NCBI GenBank assembly: GCA_902774035.1
Contig: CACYHA010000013.1
Location: 1-64,000 of the forward strand
Length of the DNA stretch: 64,000 bases
Direction: 5' to 3'
DNA from: Oscillospiraceae bacterium
GTDB lineage: Bacteria > Bacillota > Clostridia > Oscillospirales > Acutalibacteraceae
The stretch's first letter is position 1, and each line of letters opens with the position of its first letter. Below are positions 45,201 to 52,251 of the stretch, one piece after another. The notes beneath the pieces are model-generated. The model saw only the letters and a program-made list of their open reading frames with translations, did no database searches and was not told the DNA's origin. The position numbers were made by a program, and so were the translations under genes.

Positions 45201-45325
45201 ACCGGTGACTGCATCGCAAGGCGCTCCCGGTCGCCGTAGGGAATGAAGTAACTGCGCGGCGGGAGCTTGTGCTCTTCCGTGACGGCAAAATCATTCGCGT
45301 ACAGTTTCTGAATTCGGTAAAGCAT
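42224..45325 (-). CDS. lacZ: Beta-galactosidase, glycoside hydrolase family 2 (LacZ type)
   Basis: 1033 aa, the length and five-domain plan of E. coli LacZ. N-terminal sugar-binding motifs: VPSTWQRTGYEPPVYIN and YVGYSEGSHNPAEF. Catalytic barrel: KGVNHHDTDPRTGYV, VRTSHYPPDP, the acid/base Glu in MWSLGNESGGWKN, and the nucleophile Glu in FLCEYCHAMGLGPGAL. It ends with the Bgal small-chain domain (YYGKGPYENLPDF). No secretion signal, so it hydrolyses imported lactose-type beta-galactosides. No transporter adjoins it; a GPH transporter is 14 kb away. Confidence 0.96.
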   Translation of the reverse strand: MLYRIQKLYANDFAVTEEHKLPPRSYFIPYGDRERLAMQSPVTERENSDRVTLLSGDWQFAYFDRVSRLPTNFNTESRTFDTVQVPSTWQRTGYEPPVYINCSYEFDPQPPRVPEEMSCGVYVKKFRVKETTAHATLTFLGVCSSLTLYVNGRYVGYSEGSHNPAEFSIDSVMQSGENELLAIVTKWSNGTYLECQDMFRENGIFRDVYLTETGENAFWDVQVKPESSEDGWQLFVSGALTGSHFSGVTLSAGLFDGETPLREQSCGASSQFSFFFSLDNVRLWTAETPNLYDLFLTLRDGEQTEVVRIPVGFRSVRIDGERFLFNETPIKLKGVNHHDTDPRTGYVMTAQQLERDVHLMKRFNVNAVRTSHYPPDPVFLALCDSYGLYVVDEADIETHGMRASILKMNALSNSKDWLSRYLDRVKRMFERDKNHPCVTMWSLGNESGGWKNQDACYAWLKERSELPVHYEGVIWTPRGSYDVISEMYQHPKLIERIAAHKLTPRYRGKPYFLCEYCHAMGLGPGALEDYWKLIYAHENLMGGCIWEFADHAVYDSKAKHRYTYGGDHGERIHDGNFCVDGLFYPDRTPHTGAFAMQATYRPIRAVRVSDNLYRFTNTNSFLAADAYDVRYELLRDGVAIQTGTIALTVAPRQSESVVIAHAMTDFDHAWDINFLYFDKEGHFIAREQCAIHEHTQAPEIRTGGVAFSKKSDCIVVAFEGGRALFARTTGALLSYTVGGKELLANEFGFTPNILRAALDNDRNKVSDWEKKGLDKLRPSGVRLTECKNDKDGFIRIKTFGQLSTTEKKLFGFELNYQIYPDGTIRVDTALLRQPFASGRRKISRYELHAGSTVRMNDLLHTTRWIPGSVELSRFGLTIDLNEDFSHVRYYGKGPYENLPDFCAQSVMGVFDSTVHQLCEDYIKPQENGMHTGTKTLTLTDADGDGLAVLCNGTPFTFSARPYTNETLRKAKHREDLRNARLTNLNIDGFVRGTGTNSCGPDVLAQYDLAIKDKLAFSFYLRPVKNGVDKNENL

Positions 45326-45360
45326 CGTTCTACCTCCGTCTGTGTTTGGAATTTGGCTTT

Positions 45361-45389
45361 ATTCTATCATATTTTTCCTGCTTTTTCAA
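45361..45389 (-). promoter_or_regulatory. Promoter of lacZ
   Basis: Minus strand TTGAAA (45389-45384), 17-bp spacer, TAGAAT (45366-45361). GGAGG precedes the ATG at 45325. Confidence 0.75.
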
Positions 45390-45391
45390 CC

Positions 45392-45421
45392 TCATAAATC
45401 GGTTTTTGTCGGGCAATACTG
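45392..45421 (+). promoter_or_regulatory. Candidate sigma-F-type promoter of sigG
   Basis: TCATA (45392-45396; sigma-F -35 is GYATA), 15-bp spacer, and GGCAATACTG (45412-45421), which fits the -10 pattern GGNNANANTR. The leader before the ribosome site would be very short, so this is tentative, but sigma-F control of sigG is established in B. subtilis. Confidence 0.4.
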
Positions 45422-45439
45422 TGCTGTGAGGTGAAGAGC

Positions 45440-46207
45440 TTGAACTTTAACAAGGTGGAGATCTGCGGGATCGACACGTCGAAGCTGCAGGTGCTGACGG
45501 AGAAAGAAAAGGCCGCGCTGCTGCGCGAGAGCCACAATGGGAACAAGCAGGCGAGGGAAACTCTCATCAACGGCAACCTGCGCCTGGTGCTCAGCGTGCT
45601 GCAGCGCTTTTCCTCCCGGGGCGAAAACCCGGACGATCTGTTTCAGGTGGGCTGCATCGGGCTCATCAAGGCGATCGACCACTTTGACCTGAGCCAGAAT
45701 GTGCGCTTTTCCACCTATGCCGTGCCGATGATCGTGGGGGAGGTGCGGCGGTATCTGCGCGATTACGCCCCGGTGCGCGTCAGCCGTTCCGTGCGCGACA
45801 CGGCCTACCACGCCATGCAGGTCAAGGAGCGGCTGCAGGCCGAGACCCAGCGCGAACCGACGGTGGAGGAGATCGCCGCGGCGCTGGGCGTCAAAAAGGA
45901 GCGCGTGGTCCTCGCGCTGGAAGCGATCACGGAGCCCGTGTCCCTGTATGAGCCGGTCTATTTCGACGCGGGGGACACGGTGTATGTGATGGATCAGATC
46001 GGCGACAACCACACCGACCTTGACTGGATCAACGAGATCATGCTCAAAAAGAGCCTGAAAAGCCTCCCCGAGCGCGAAAAAAAGATCCTCTCCCTGCGCT
46101 TTCTGCACGGCATGACGCAGACCGAGGTGGCGAAGGAGATCGGCATCTCGCAAGCGCAGGTGTCGCGGCTGGAAAAGGGCGCGATGGAGAAGATCCGGGG
46201 GACGTGA
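45440..46207 (+). CDS. sigG: Late forespore sigma factor SigG
   Basis: 255 aa from TTG 45440, which has AGGTGA 5 bases ahead; GTG 45431 would lack a ribosome site. The N-terminus NKVEICGIDTSKLQVL is diagnostic for SigG. Sigma-70 region 2 has RLVLSVLQRF, DLFQVGCIGLIKAIDHFD and RFSTYAVPMI; region 4 has LPEREKKILSLRFLHGMTQT and GISQAQVSRLEK. It directs late forespore transcription during sporulation. Unlike many relatives, spoIIGA and sigE are not adjacent. Confidence 0.96.
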   Translation: MNFNKVEICGIDTSKLQVLTEKEKAALLRESHNGNKQARETLINGNLRLVLSVLQRFSSRGENPDDLFQVGCIGLIKAIDHFDLSQNVRFSTYAVPMIVGEVRRYLRDYAPVRVSRSVRDTAYHAMQVKERLQAETQREPTVEEIAAALGVKKERVVLALEAITEPVSLYEPVYFDAGDTVYVMDQIGDNHTDLDWINEIMLKKSLKSLPEREKKILSLRFLHGMTQTEVAKEIGISQAQVSRLEKGAMEKIRGT

Positions 46208-46236
46208 GCAGGGGAACGGAAAGCGGGAAACAGGGG

Positions 46237-46878
46237 TCAGTCCAGTTGCCTTTTCAATGCTTTCTTCACTTTTTCCAGATCGCTGCAGGTCAGAAGCGGG
46301 ATCAGGCAGTCGATTTCTTCCACGGGTTTGTCCCACCACCGAAACCGCAGCAGCAGATCGGTCAGCGTGTCGTCAAAGCGTTTGCGCAAAACGCGCGCAG
46401 GGTTTCCGGCAACGATTGTGTAGGGTGCCACGTCGCTGCCCACCACGCTGTTTGCGCCGATGATCGCGCCGTCGCCGATGTGGACGCCGGGCAGGATGAC
46501 GGCGTTTTGTCCGATCCACACGTCGTTGCCGACCACAGTGTCGCCCTTGTGCGGAAGGTCGTCGGGCGCGGGCGGCTCCATATTCCAAGCCTCCAGCGTG
46601 TAAAAGGGAAAAGTTGACACAGCGTTCATCTGATGATTTGCACCGTTCATCACAAACTCCACGCCTGCTGCGATCTGGCAGAATTTGCCGATGATCAGCT
46701 TGTCGCCGTTCCAGTCGTATAGATGGGTTACATGGCTTTCAAAATCGGAATCGGCAATATAGGAAAACTCCCCGACAATGATGTTCGGTTTTTTGACGGT
46801 CGGCTTGATATAGATCTCCCGGTCATATCCGGGAATTGGATAGATCGTATCGGGGTCGGGCCGCTTTTTGCTTTTCAT
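46237..46878 (-). CDS. Vat-family (streptogramin A / xenobiotic) acetyltransferase
   Basis: 213 aa from ATG 46878, which has CAGGAG ahead; a further ATG at 46902 has none. A left-handed beta-helix acyltransferase: IKPTVKKPNIIVGEFSYI, LIIGKFCQIAAGVEFVMNGA, NHQMNAVSTFPF, the hexapeptide ladder GDTVVGNDVWIGQNAVILPG, and VAGNPARVLRKRF. The NGANHQM segment and C-terminal RFRWWDKPV match Vat/CatB-type enzymes that acetylate virginiamycin M-type antibiotics. Drug resistance is not proven; related housekeeping acetyltransferases exist. Last gene after recA-recX-rimO, 33 bp downstream. Confidence 0.85.
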   Translation of the reverse strand: MKSKKRPDPDTIYPIPGYDREIYIKPTVKKPNIIVGEFSYIADSDFESHVTHLYDWNGDKLIIGKFCQIAAGVEFVMNGANHQMNAVSTFPFYTLEAWNMEPPAPDDLPHKGDTVVGNDVWIGQNAVILPGVHIGDGAIIGANSVVGSDVAPYTIVAGNPARVLRKRFDDTLTDLLLRFRWWDKPVEEIDCLIPLLTCSDLEKVKKALKRQLD

Positions 46879-46911
46879 GGCGCTCCTGTTTCCTTTCTTC
46901 ATGCATCCGCG

Positions 46912-48243
46912 TTAATCGGCGGTTGTGACCTCGCCCACCAGGTCCAGCTCGTCCACGCCGATGATCTTCGCGTTCACGAATTGCCCCGGCAGCAGCTCCT
47001 CCTCGGTGGAAAGGATCACCTGGCTGTCGATCTCGAAGCAGTCCATATAGGTTCGCCCGAGATAGAGCAGGTTCTCCTCGTCAAAGCCGTCCACCAGCAC
47101 GCGGTAGGTTTTCCCGATGCGTGCGTGCTGCTTCTTTTCAAAAATCCCGTACTGTTGGCGCATGATGATGTCGGCGCGCCGTTGCTTGGTCTCGTCGTCG
47201 AGCTGGCCGTCCATCGCGGCGGCCGGGGTGCCCTCCTCCGGGGAATAGGCAAAGCAGCCCAGCCGGTCGAACTGCGCTTCTTCGGTGAAGCGGGAGAGGG
47301 TCTCGAACTGTTCCTCGGTCTCGCCCGGGAAGCCGGTGATGAACGTGGTGCGGATGATGACGTCGGGAATGCGCGCGCGCAGCTTGGCGATCAGGGCGAG
47401 CAGGCTCTCTTCGTCCCCGGCGCGGTGCATACGGCGCAAAATGTCTTTGTCGGCGTGCTGCAGCGGCAGGTCGATGTAGTTGCAGATCTTCTCCTGCCGG
47501 GCGATCGTGTCGATCAGCTCGTCCGTCAGGCAGTCGGGGTAGCAGTAAAGCAGACGGATCCACTCGATGCCGCCGATGCTGCACAGTTCGTCGAGCAGTT
47601 CGGGCAGCATGAGCTTGCGGTAAAGATCCAGTCCGTATTTTGTCACGTCCTGCGCGATGATGACCAGCTCCCTGACGCCGCTTTCCGCGAGCGTTTTCGC
47701 TTCCGCCACAAGGTCTTCGATCGGACGCGAGCGCATTTTTCCGCGGATGGCGGGGATGGCGCAGTAGGTGCAGTTGTTGGAGCAGCCCTCGGCGATCTTG
47801 AGATAGGCGAAGTGGCCGGGCGTGGAAAGCACGCGGTCGCCGCACAGGGGCAGGTCGTATTTATCCGGGAAATCGCAGACGCTCTCGCCGCCGAGCAGCT
47901 CCCGGCAGACCTCGACAATGTCGCCGTTTTTGCCGAGACCGATCACGCCGTCCACCTCGGGCATCTGTTCGGTGATCTCGTTCTGATAGCGCTCGGCGAG
48001 GCAGCCCGTGACGAGGATCTTTTCGATCACGCCCTGCTTTTTCAGCTCGGCGCAGGTGAGGATGGTCTCGATGGCCTCCCGCTTTGCCGCGTCGATGAAG
48101 CCGCAGGTGTTGATGATGACAAGGTCGGCCTGCTCCACGTCGTCCACGATTTGAAAATCGCCGCGCAGCTTTGCGAGCATCAGCTCGGCGTCCACCTGGT
48201 TTTTCGGGCAGCCGAGGCCGATCATGCCGATTCGCTTTTTCAT
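46912..48243 (-). CDS. rimO: Ribosomal protein S12 methylthiotransferase
   Basis: 443 aa. N-terminal UPF0004 domain: GMIGLGCPKNQVDAELML and IINTCGFIDAAK hold cluster cysteines; the radical-SAM CxxxCxxC is in CSNNCTYCAIP; a C-terminal TRAM domain follows. GLGCPKN distinguishes RimO from MiaB. It methylthiolates Asp89 of ribosomal protein S12. It overlaps recX by 4 bp. Confidence 0.95.
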   Translation of the reverse strand: MKKRIGMIGLGCPKNQVDAELMLAKLRGDFQIVDDVEQADLVIINTCGFIDAAKREAIETILTCAELKKQGVIEKILVTGCLAERYQNEITEQMPEVDGVIGLGKNGDIVEVCRELLGGESVCDFPDKYDLPLCGDRVLSTPGHFAYLKIAEGCSNNCTYCAIPAIRGKMRSRPIEDLVAEAKTLAESGVRELVIIAQDVTKYGLDLYRKLMLPELLDELCSIGGIEWIRLLYCYPDCLTDELIDTIARQEKICNYIDLPLQHADKDILRRMHRAGDEESLLALIAKLRARIPDVIIRTTFITGFPGETEEQFETLSRFTEEAQFDRLGCFAYSPEEGTPAAAMDGQLDDETKQRRADIIMRQQYGIFEKKQHARIGKTYRVLVDGFDEENLLYLGRTYMDCFEIDSQVILSTEEELLPGQFVNAKIIGVDELDLVGEVTTAD

Positions 48244-48857
48244 GCAAACTCCTCCGTCTGTTCCATATAGTCCCGCAGGGCTTCTTTGATCTCGCCGGGG
48301 GCGTAGCCCATGCGCAAAAGCGCGTTGAAGGTGCGCCGCACGCCCTGCTCCGTGTTGAGATTTCTTGCGTATTTGCGTTCGATCAGGCTTTGCAAAGCGT
48401 CTTCCGGCAGTTCCAGCGACTCCGTCACCTCGTCGATGATTTCGCGGGCGATCCCTTTGCGGAACAGTTCGGTCACGATGCGGCGCTTGCCGAAGCCCTT
48501 GCCGTGCGCCAGCTCGGCGGCGTAGGTTTCCGCAAAGCGGCGGTCGTCGAGATAGCCGAGGGCTTGCAGCTTTTCGGCGGCCTCCCGCGACGCTTCGGCG
48601 TCAAAGCCCTTTTGCCGCAGCTTTTGCAGCAGCTCCGACGTGCTGTGGTCGCGCCGGGAAAGCAGATCGGCGGCCCTGTTCAAAGCGCGACGGGAGTTGA
48701 CCTTCCCCGCAAGGTCGGCCAACTCCGTTTCACTCAATTCCATATTGTTTTTGATGCCGGACAGGGCGACAAAATCGCGGTCCACGGTCATGCGGTATTC
48801 CCCGTCGACGAGCAGATGGATCTTGTTCGCTCTGCCCTCCTGCAGCGTCAGCTTCAT
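48240..48857 (-). CDS. recX: RecX regulatory protein
   Basis: 205 aa from ATG 48857, which overlaps the recA stop (ATGA). The longer frame to 49127 is inside recA. Three-helix RecX repeats: [40 protein letters not shown], and [14 protein letters not shown]. RecX modulates RecA filaments. The coupling to recA is typical. Confidence 0.92.
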   Translation of the reverse strand: MKLTLQEGRANKIHLLVDGEYRMTVDRDFVALSGIKNNMELSETELADLAGKVNSRRALNRAADLLSRRDHSTSELLQKLRQKGFDAEASREAAEKLQALGYLDDRRFAETYAAELAHGKGFGKRRIVTELFRKGIAREIIDEVTESLELPEDALQSLIERKYARNLNTEQGVRRTFNALLRMGYAPGEIKEALRDYMEQTEEFA

Positions 48858-49963
48858 TCGTCGTCGTCCACGGCGATGTCCAGCTTGACCCGGGCGGCGC
48901 TGCTCTTGGCCGCTTTCGGGGCGGGTGCGGCTGCGGGCGCTTTCGGCGCGGCGGTGGCGTCGTTCTTCGGCGCGTAGGTCTGCTTGACTGCGGCGAAGAT
49001 CTTGTCCTCGATCTCCTTGGCAAGCTCCGGCTCGCTGGCGAACAGCGCCTTCACATTCTCGCGTCCCTGGCCGAGGCGTGTTTCGCCGTAGGAGAACCAG
49101 GCGCCGCTCTTGTTGAGAATGCCCCATTCCACGCCGAGGTCGACCAGCTCGCCGACCTTGGAAATGCCGGTGCCGTACATGATATCGAACACCGCCTCCT
49201 TGAACGGGGGAGAGACCTTGTTTTTGACGATCTTGGCGCGGGTGCGCGAACCGATGAATTCGCCGCCGGCGCCCTTGATGGTCTCGATCTTGCGCACGTC
49301 GATGCGCACGGAGGAATAGAACTTCAGCGCGCGGCCGCCGGTGGTGACCTCGGGGCTGCCGTAGATCACGCCGACCTTTTCACGCAATTGGTTGATGAAG
49401 ATCACGAGGGTGTTGCTCTTTGCGACCACGCTGGTCAGCTTGCGCAGCGCCTGCGACATCAGGCGGGCGTGCAGACCGACATGGCTGTCGCCCATCTCGC
49501 CTTCGATCTCGGCGCGGGGTACCAGCGCGGCCACGGAGTCGATGACGATGATATCCAGCGCGCCGGAACGGGCGAGCGCCTCCGCGATGGAGAGGGCGTC
49601 TTCGCCGTTGTCGGGCTGGGAAACGAGCAGGGAATCCACATCCACGCCGAGCGCTTTGGCGTAGACCGGATCAAGGGCATGCTCCGCGTCGATGAACGCG
49701 GCCTCGCCGCCGGCCTTTTGCGCTTCGGCGATGCAGTGCAGGGCAAGGGTGGTTTTGCCGGAGGATTCGGGACCGTAGATCTCAACGATCCTGCCCTTCG
49801 GCAGACCGCCGACGCCGGTGGCGATGTCGAGCGAGACCGAGCCGGTGTGGATGGCCTCCACATTCAGCTCCGTGCTCTGCCCAAGGCGCATGATCGCGCC
49901 CTTGCCGTATTGCTTTTCGATTTGCTGCAGCGCCGTTTCCAGCGCGGATCTCTTGTCTGCCAT
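48854..49963 (-). CDS. recA: Recombinase A
   Basis: 369 aa. Walker [14 protein letters not shown], the make-ATP-work region, DNA loops [18 protein letters not shown] and [17 protein letters not shown]. The C-terminal tail (about 330-369) is unusually rich in Ala/Pro/Lys and ends in VDDDE. RecA pairs homologous DNA and triggers SOS by LexA cleavage. AGGAGG precedes ATG 49963. First gene of recA-recX-rimO(-vat). Confidence 0.98.
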   Translation of the reverse strand: MADKRSALETALQQIEKQYGKGAIMRLGQSTELNVEAIHTGSVSLDIATGVGGLPKGRIVEIYGPESSGKTTLALHCIAEAQKAGGEAAFIDAEHALDPVYAKALGVDVDSLLVSQPDNGEDALSIAEALARSGALDIIVIDSVAALVPRAEIEGEMGDSHVGLHARLMSQALRKLTSVVAKSNTLVIFINQLREKVGVIYGSPEVTTGGRALKFYSSVRIDVRKIETIKGAGGEFIGSRTRAKIVKNKVSPPFKEAVFDIMYGTGISKVGELVDLGVEWGILNKSGAWFSYGETRLGQGRENVKALFASEPELAKEIEDKIFAAVKQTYAPKNDATAAPKAPAAAPAPKAAKSSAARVKLDIAVDDDE

Positions 49964-49981
49964 CGGAAAATCCTCCTGTTT

Positions 49982-49995
49982 GGTACAAATGTTCA
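49982..49995 (-). promoter_or_regulatory. LexA/DinR-like SOS operator at recA
   Basis: Minus strand TGAACATTTGTACC, close to the Firmicute box CGAACNNNNGTTCG with mismatches in the right half. It lies just downstream of the -10 box, where a repressor would block initiation. Confidence 0.6.
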
Positions 49996-50000
49996 GTTAG

Positions 50001-50029
50001 ATTATACAACGCCCGAACGAAAAAATCAA
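50001..50029 (-). promoter_or_regulatory. Promoter of recA
   Basis: Minus strand TTGATT (50029-50024), 17-bp spacer, TATAAT (50006-50001). Confidence 0.8.
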
Positions 50030-50326
50030 GGGGTTTTTGAAAAAAGTTGGTCGATAGCTGTCAGCGGGCAGCAGTCAGCGGTCAGCGGTCAGTTTTTCAG
50101 CCAAACGCACGTGCGCGATCTTTGCGTTCCGCAGGGGCGGCCATTGGTCGCCGGACGTCGGTCGGCAGTCGTTCGGGTCGTCACGCAGGGCATACCCTCA
50201 ATTCTTAACGCCGTTTTCCGTTCCCCGTTTCTCCTCTCCCAACATTTTTCATCTCCCCGACGTCCTTCCCGAAATTTCGCGCCTGCCTTGCATTACCATA
50301 GAGAAAAACAAAGCGGAAGTGATCGT
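50030..50326. other. Intergenic region recA/spoIIAA with a short tandem repeat
   Basis: No gene is supported here. 50057-50092 is an imperfect tandem array of a 7-base unit (GGTCAGC and variants). A second GTCGG-rich stretch follows at 50140-50170. A sigma-H promoter for spoIIAA is expected in this gap but I found no convincing match. Confidence 0.55.
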
Positions 50327-50647
50327 ATGAGTGCAAAAATCGAATACCGCAAGAAAGAGATCTGCGTGCTGCTGGACGGGGAGATCGACCACCACGCCGC
50401 GTCGCTGCTGCGGGTGAGCATCGACGACGCCGTGCTGCACAAGCGGCCGTCGCTGCTGATCCTCGACTTCGGCGCGGTGACCTTCATGGATTCCTCGGGC
50501 ATCGGCCTGGTCATGGGGCGCTACAAGCTGCTGCGTTCGGTCGGCGGGCGGCTGCGGGTGCAGAATCTTTCGCCGGCGGCGTATAAAGTCATGCGGCTCG
50601 CGGGGCTGGACAAGCTCGGCGAGCTGCGGCAAAAGGAGGTCGTTTGA
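50327..50647 (+). CDS. spoIIAA: Anti-sigma-F factor antagonist SpoIIAA
   Basis: 106 aa STAS-domain protein from ATG 50327 (GCGGAAGTGAT ahead). IEYRKKEICVLLDGEIDHHA and the phospho-serine segment TFMDSSGIGLVMGRYK are diagnostic. Dephosphorylated SpoIIAA binds SpoIIAB and frees sigma-F in the forespore. First gene of the spoIIA operon; spoIIAB starts right after its stop codon. Confidence 0.95.
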   Translation: MSAKIEYRKKEICVLLDGEIDHHAASLLRVSIDDAVLHKRPSLLILDFGAVTFMDSSGIGLVMGRYKLLRSVGGRLRVQNLSPAAYKVMRLAGLDKLGELRQKEVV

Positions 50648-51076
50648 ATGAAAACGGAAAACGAGATGCGGCTGGAATTCCGCAGCAAAAGCGTCAACGA
50701 GAGCTTTTCCCGAACGGCGGTTGCGGCCTTTGTCGCGCTGCTGGATCCCACGGTGGAAGAATTGTCCGACGTGAAGACCGCCGTGAGCGAAGCTGTCACC
50801 AACGCGATCGTCCACGGTTACCGCGACGCTCCGGGTACGGTGGTTCTGGCCGCGGCGGTGCTTTCGGGCGGCCGGGTGCGTATCCGCGTGCGCGACAAGG
50901 GGATCGGGATCGCCGACATTGCGCAGGCGCGTCAGCCGCTGTTTACAACGGGCGGCGGGGAGCGCGCCGGGCTGGGCTTCGCCGTGATGGAAAGCTGCAT
51001 GGACCGCGTGCGCGTGCGCTCCGCCCCCGGAAAGGGGACCACGGTCACGCTGGAAAAGGTGATCGGCGGAAAATGA
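50648..51076 (+). CDS. spoIIAB: Anti-sigma-F factor / serine kinase SpoIIAB
   Basis: 142 aa GHKL ATPase. N box in SEAVTNAIVHGYRDAPG, G1 box in VRDKGIGIADI, G2 box in GAGLGFAVMES-type sequence near the end (here ERAGLGFAVMES). It binds and inhibits sigma-F and phosphorylates SpoIIAA. Immediately downstream of spoIIAA. Confidence 0.95.
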   Translation: MKTENEMRLEFRSKSVNESFSRTAVAAFVALLDPTVEELSDVKTAVSEAVTNAIVHGYRDAPGTVVLAAAVLSGGRVRIRVRDKGIGIADIAQARQPLFTTGGGERAGLGFAVMESCMDRVRVRSAPGKGTTVTLEKVIGGK

Positions 51077-51169
51077 GCGGAAAACGGCGAACGATACTTT
51101 TTCGGCCGCGGAATGTTTGCTTTGAAGGCCGCCCATACTGAAAGCATCTGAAGCAAGGGTGTGGATTTG

Positions 51170-51832
51170 ATGGATGAACTGCAGGCCGAACGCATGGCGG
51201 CGGAAAATCTCGGCCTGGTGCACGCCTGCGCCAACCGTTTTCGCGGCCGGGGCGTGGAGTATGAGGATCTGTTCGGCGCGGGATGCGTGGGGCTGGTGAA
51301 GGCGGCGCGCCATTTTGACGCCGCCCGGGGCTTCGCCTTTTCGACCTACGCCGTGCCGGTCATTCTCGGCGAGATCAAGCGCGTGTTCCGCGACGGCGGC
51401 AGCGTCAAAGTCGGCCGCACGCTCAAGGAACGCGCCCGCAAGGCGATGCTCGAACGGCAAAAAATGGAGCTTTCCCTCGGACGCTCGCCGACGATCGGGG
51501 AGCTGGCCGAGCGCCTTGGGCTGGACGTGAGTGAGGCAGCCGAGCTGGTGGCGGTCTCGCAGCCGGTGCTTTCGCTGACGGGGGAGGCCGACGGCGAGAC
51601 CCGGGAGCTGGATGTGCCGGTGGAATCCCCGGAGGAGCAGATGGTCGATCTGCTCTCGCTGCGGCGCGTGTTCCGAACGCTGGAGACCCGCGACCGCAAG
51701 CTGATCTACTTCCGCTATTTTGAGGGCCTGACCCAGACCGTGACCGCCGGACGGCTCGGCATGTCGCAGGTCCAGGTCTCGCGGCGGGAAAAGGCGATCT
51801 TGCGTCTGCTGCGCGAGCGGATGCTGGGATAA
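51170..51832 (+). CDS. sigF: Early forespore sigma factor SigF
   Basis: 220 aa from ATG 51170; in-frame GTG 51161 is too near the ribosome site AAGGGTG. Region 2: NLGLVHACANRF, DLFGAGCVGLVKAARHFD, FAFSTYAVPVILGEIKR; region 4: LETRDRKLIYFRYFEGLTQT and MSQVQVSRREK. It is the first forespore-specific sigma factor, held by SpoIIAB. The 93-bp gap after spoIIAB is wider than usual for this operon. A repeat array begins 4 bp after the stop. Confidence 0.94.
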   Translation: MDELQAERMAAENLGLVHACANRFRGRGVEYEDLFGAGCVGLVKAARHFDAARGFAFSTYAVPVILGEIKRVFRDGGSVKVGRTLKERARKAMLERQKMELSLGRSPTIGELAERLGLDVSEAAELVAVSQPVLSLTGEADGETRELDVPVESPEEQMVDLLSLRRVFRTLETRDRKLIYFRYFEGLTQTVTAGRLGMSQVQVSRREKAILRLLRERMLG

Positions 51833-51835
51833 AAT

Positions 51836-52162
51836 GCGGCGAAGCCGCCACCACGCAAGCCTTCCCCATTGCATGGGGAAGGTGGCAGCCGCAGGCTGAC
51901 GAAAGAGGCAAAAAGCGGCGAAGCCGCCACCACGCAAGCCTTCCCCATTGTATGGGGAAGGTGGCAGCCGCAGGCTGACGAAAGAGGCAAAAAGCGGCGA
52001 AGCCGCCACCACGCAAGCCTTCCCCATTGCATGGGGAAGGTGGCAGCCGCAGGCTGACGGAAGAGGCAAGAAGCGGCGAAGCCGTCACCACGCAAGCCTT
52101 CCCCATTGCATGGGGAAGGTGGCAGCCGCAGGCTGACGGATGAGGCAGATGCGGCGAAGCCG
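51836..52162. repeat. Tandem array of a 79-bp hairpin-rich unit (four copies plus a stub)
   Basis: Units start at 51836, 51915, 51994 and 52073 (exact 79-base steps), with a 12-base stub at 52151. Each unit has three inverted repeats: GCGGC/GCCGC, CCTTCCCCA/TGGGGAAGG and CAGCC/GGCTG. Copies differ at only a few positions, mainly in the loop (GCATG or GTATG) and around GACGAAAGAGG. There are no variable spacers, so it is not CRISPR. Frames through it give artefact proteins on both strands. Confidence 0.93.
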
Positions 52163-52188
52163 AAAACAGGGGACAGGCGCGTTCCTAC

Positions 52189-52217
52189 TTGACTCTCGCG
52201 ACCGGATGTGCTATAGT
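52189..52217 (+). promoter_or_regulatory. Promoter of the 700-aa lipoprotein
   Basis: TTGACT (52189-52194), 17-bp spacer, TATAGT (52212-52217), 26 bp after the end of the repeat array. Confidence 0.8.
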
Positions 52218-52251
52218 AGAAGCAGCAAACATCACGGAGGGAGCGAGCCGA

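Noticed and set aside
42410..45208. Plus-strand ORF of 932 aa
   Set aside because: Antisense shadow of lacZ.
50249..52069. Minus-strand ORF of 606 aa with a repeated HLPHAMGKACVV-type segment
   Set aside because: It lies antisense to spoIIAA, spoIIAB and sigF and its repeated protein motif is only the translation of the 79-bp DNA repeat.
51836..52162. CRISPR array
   Set aside because: The 79-bp units abut directly with no unique spacers, are far longer than CRISPR repeats, and no cas gene is present.
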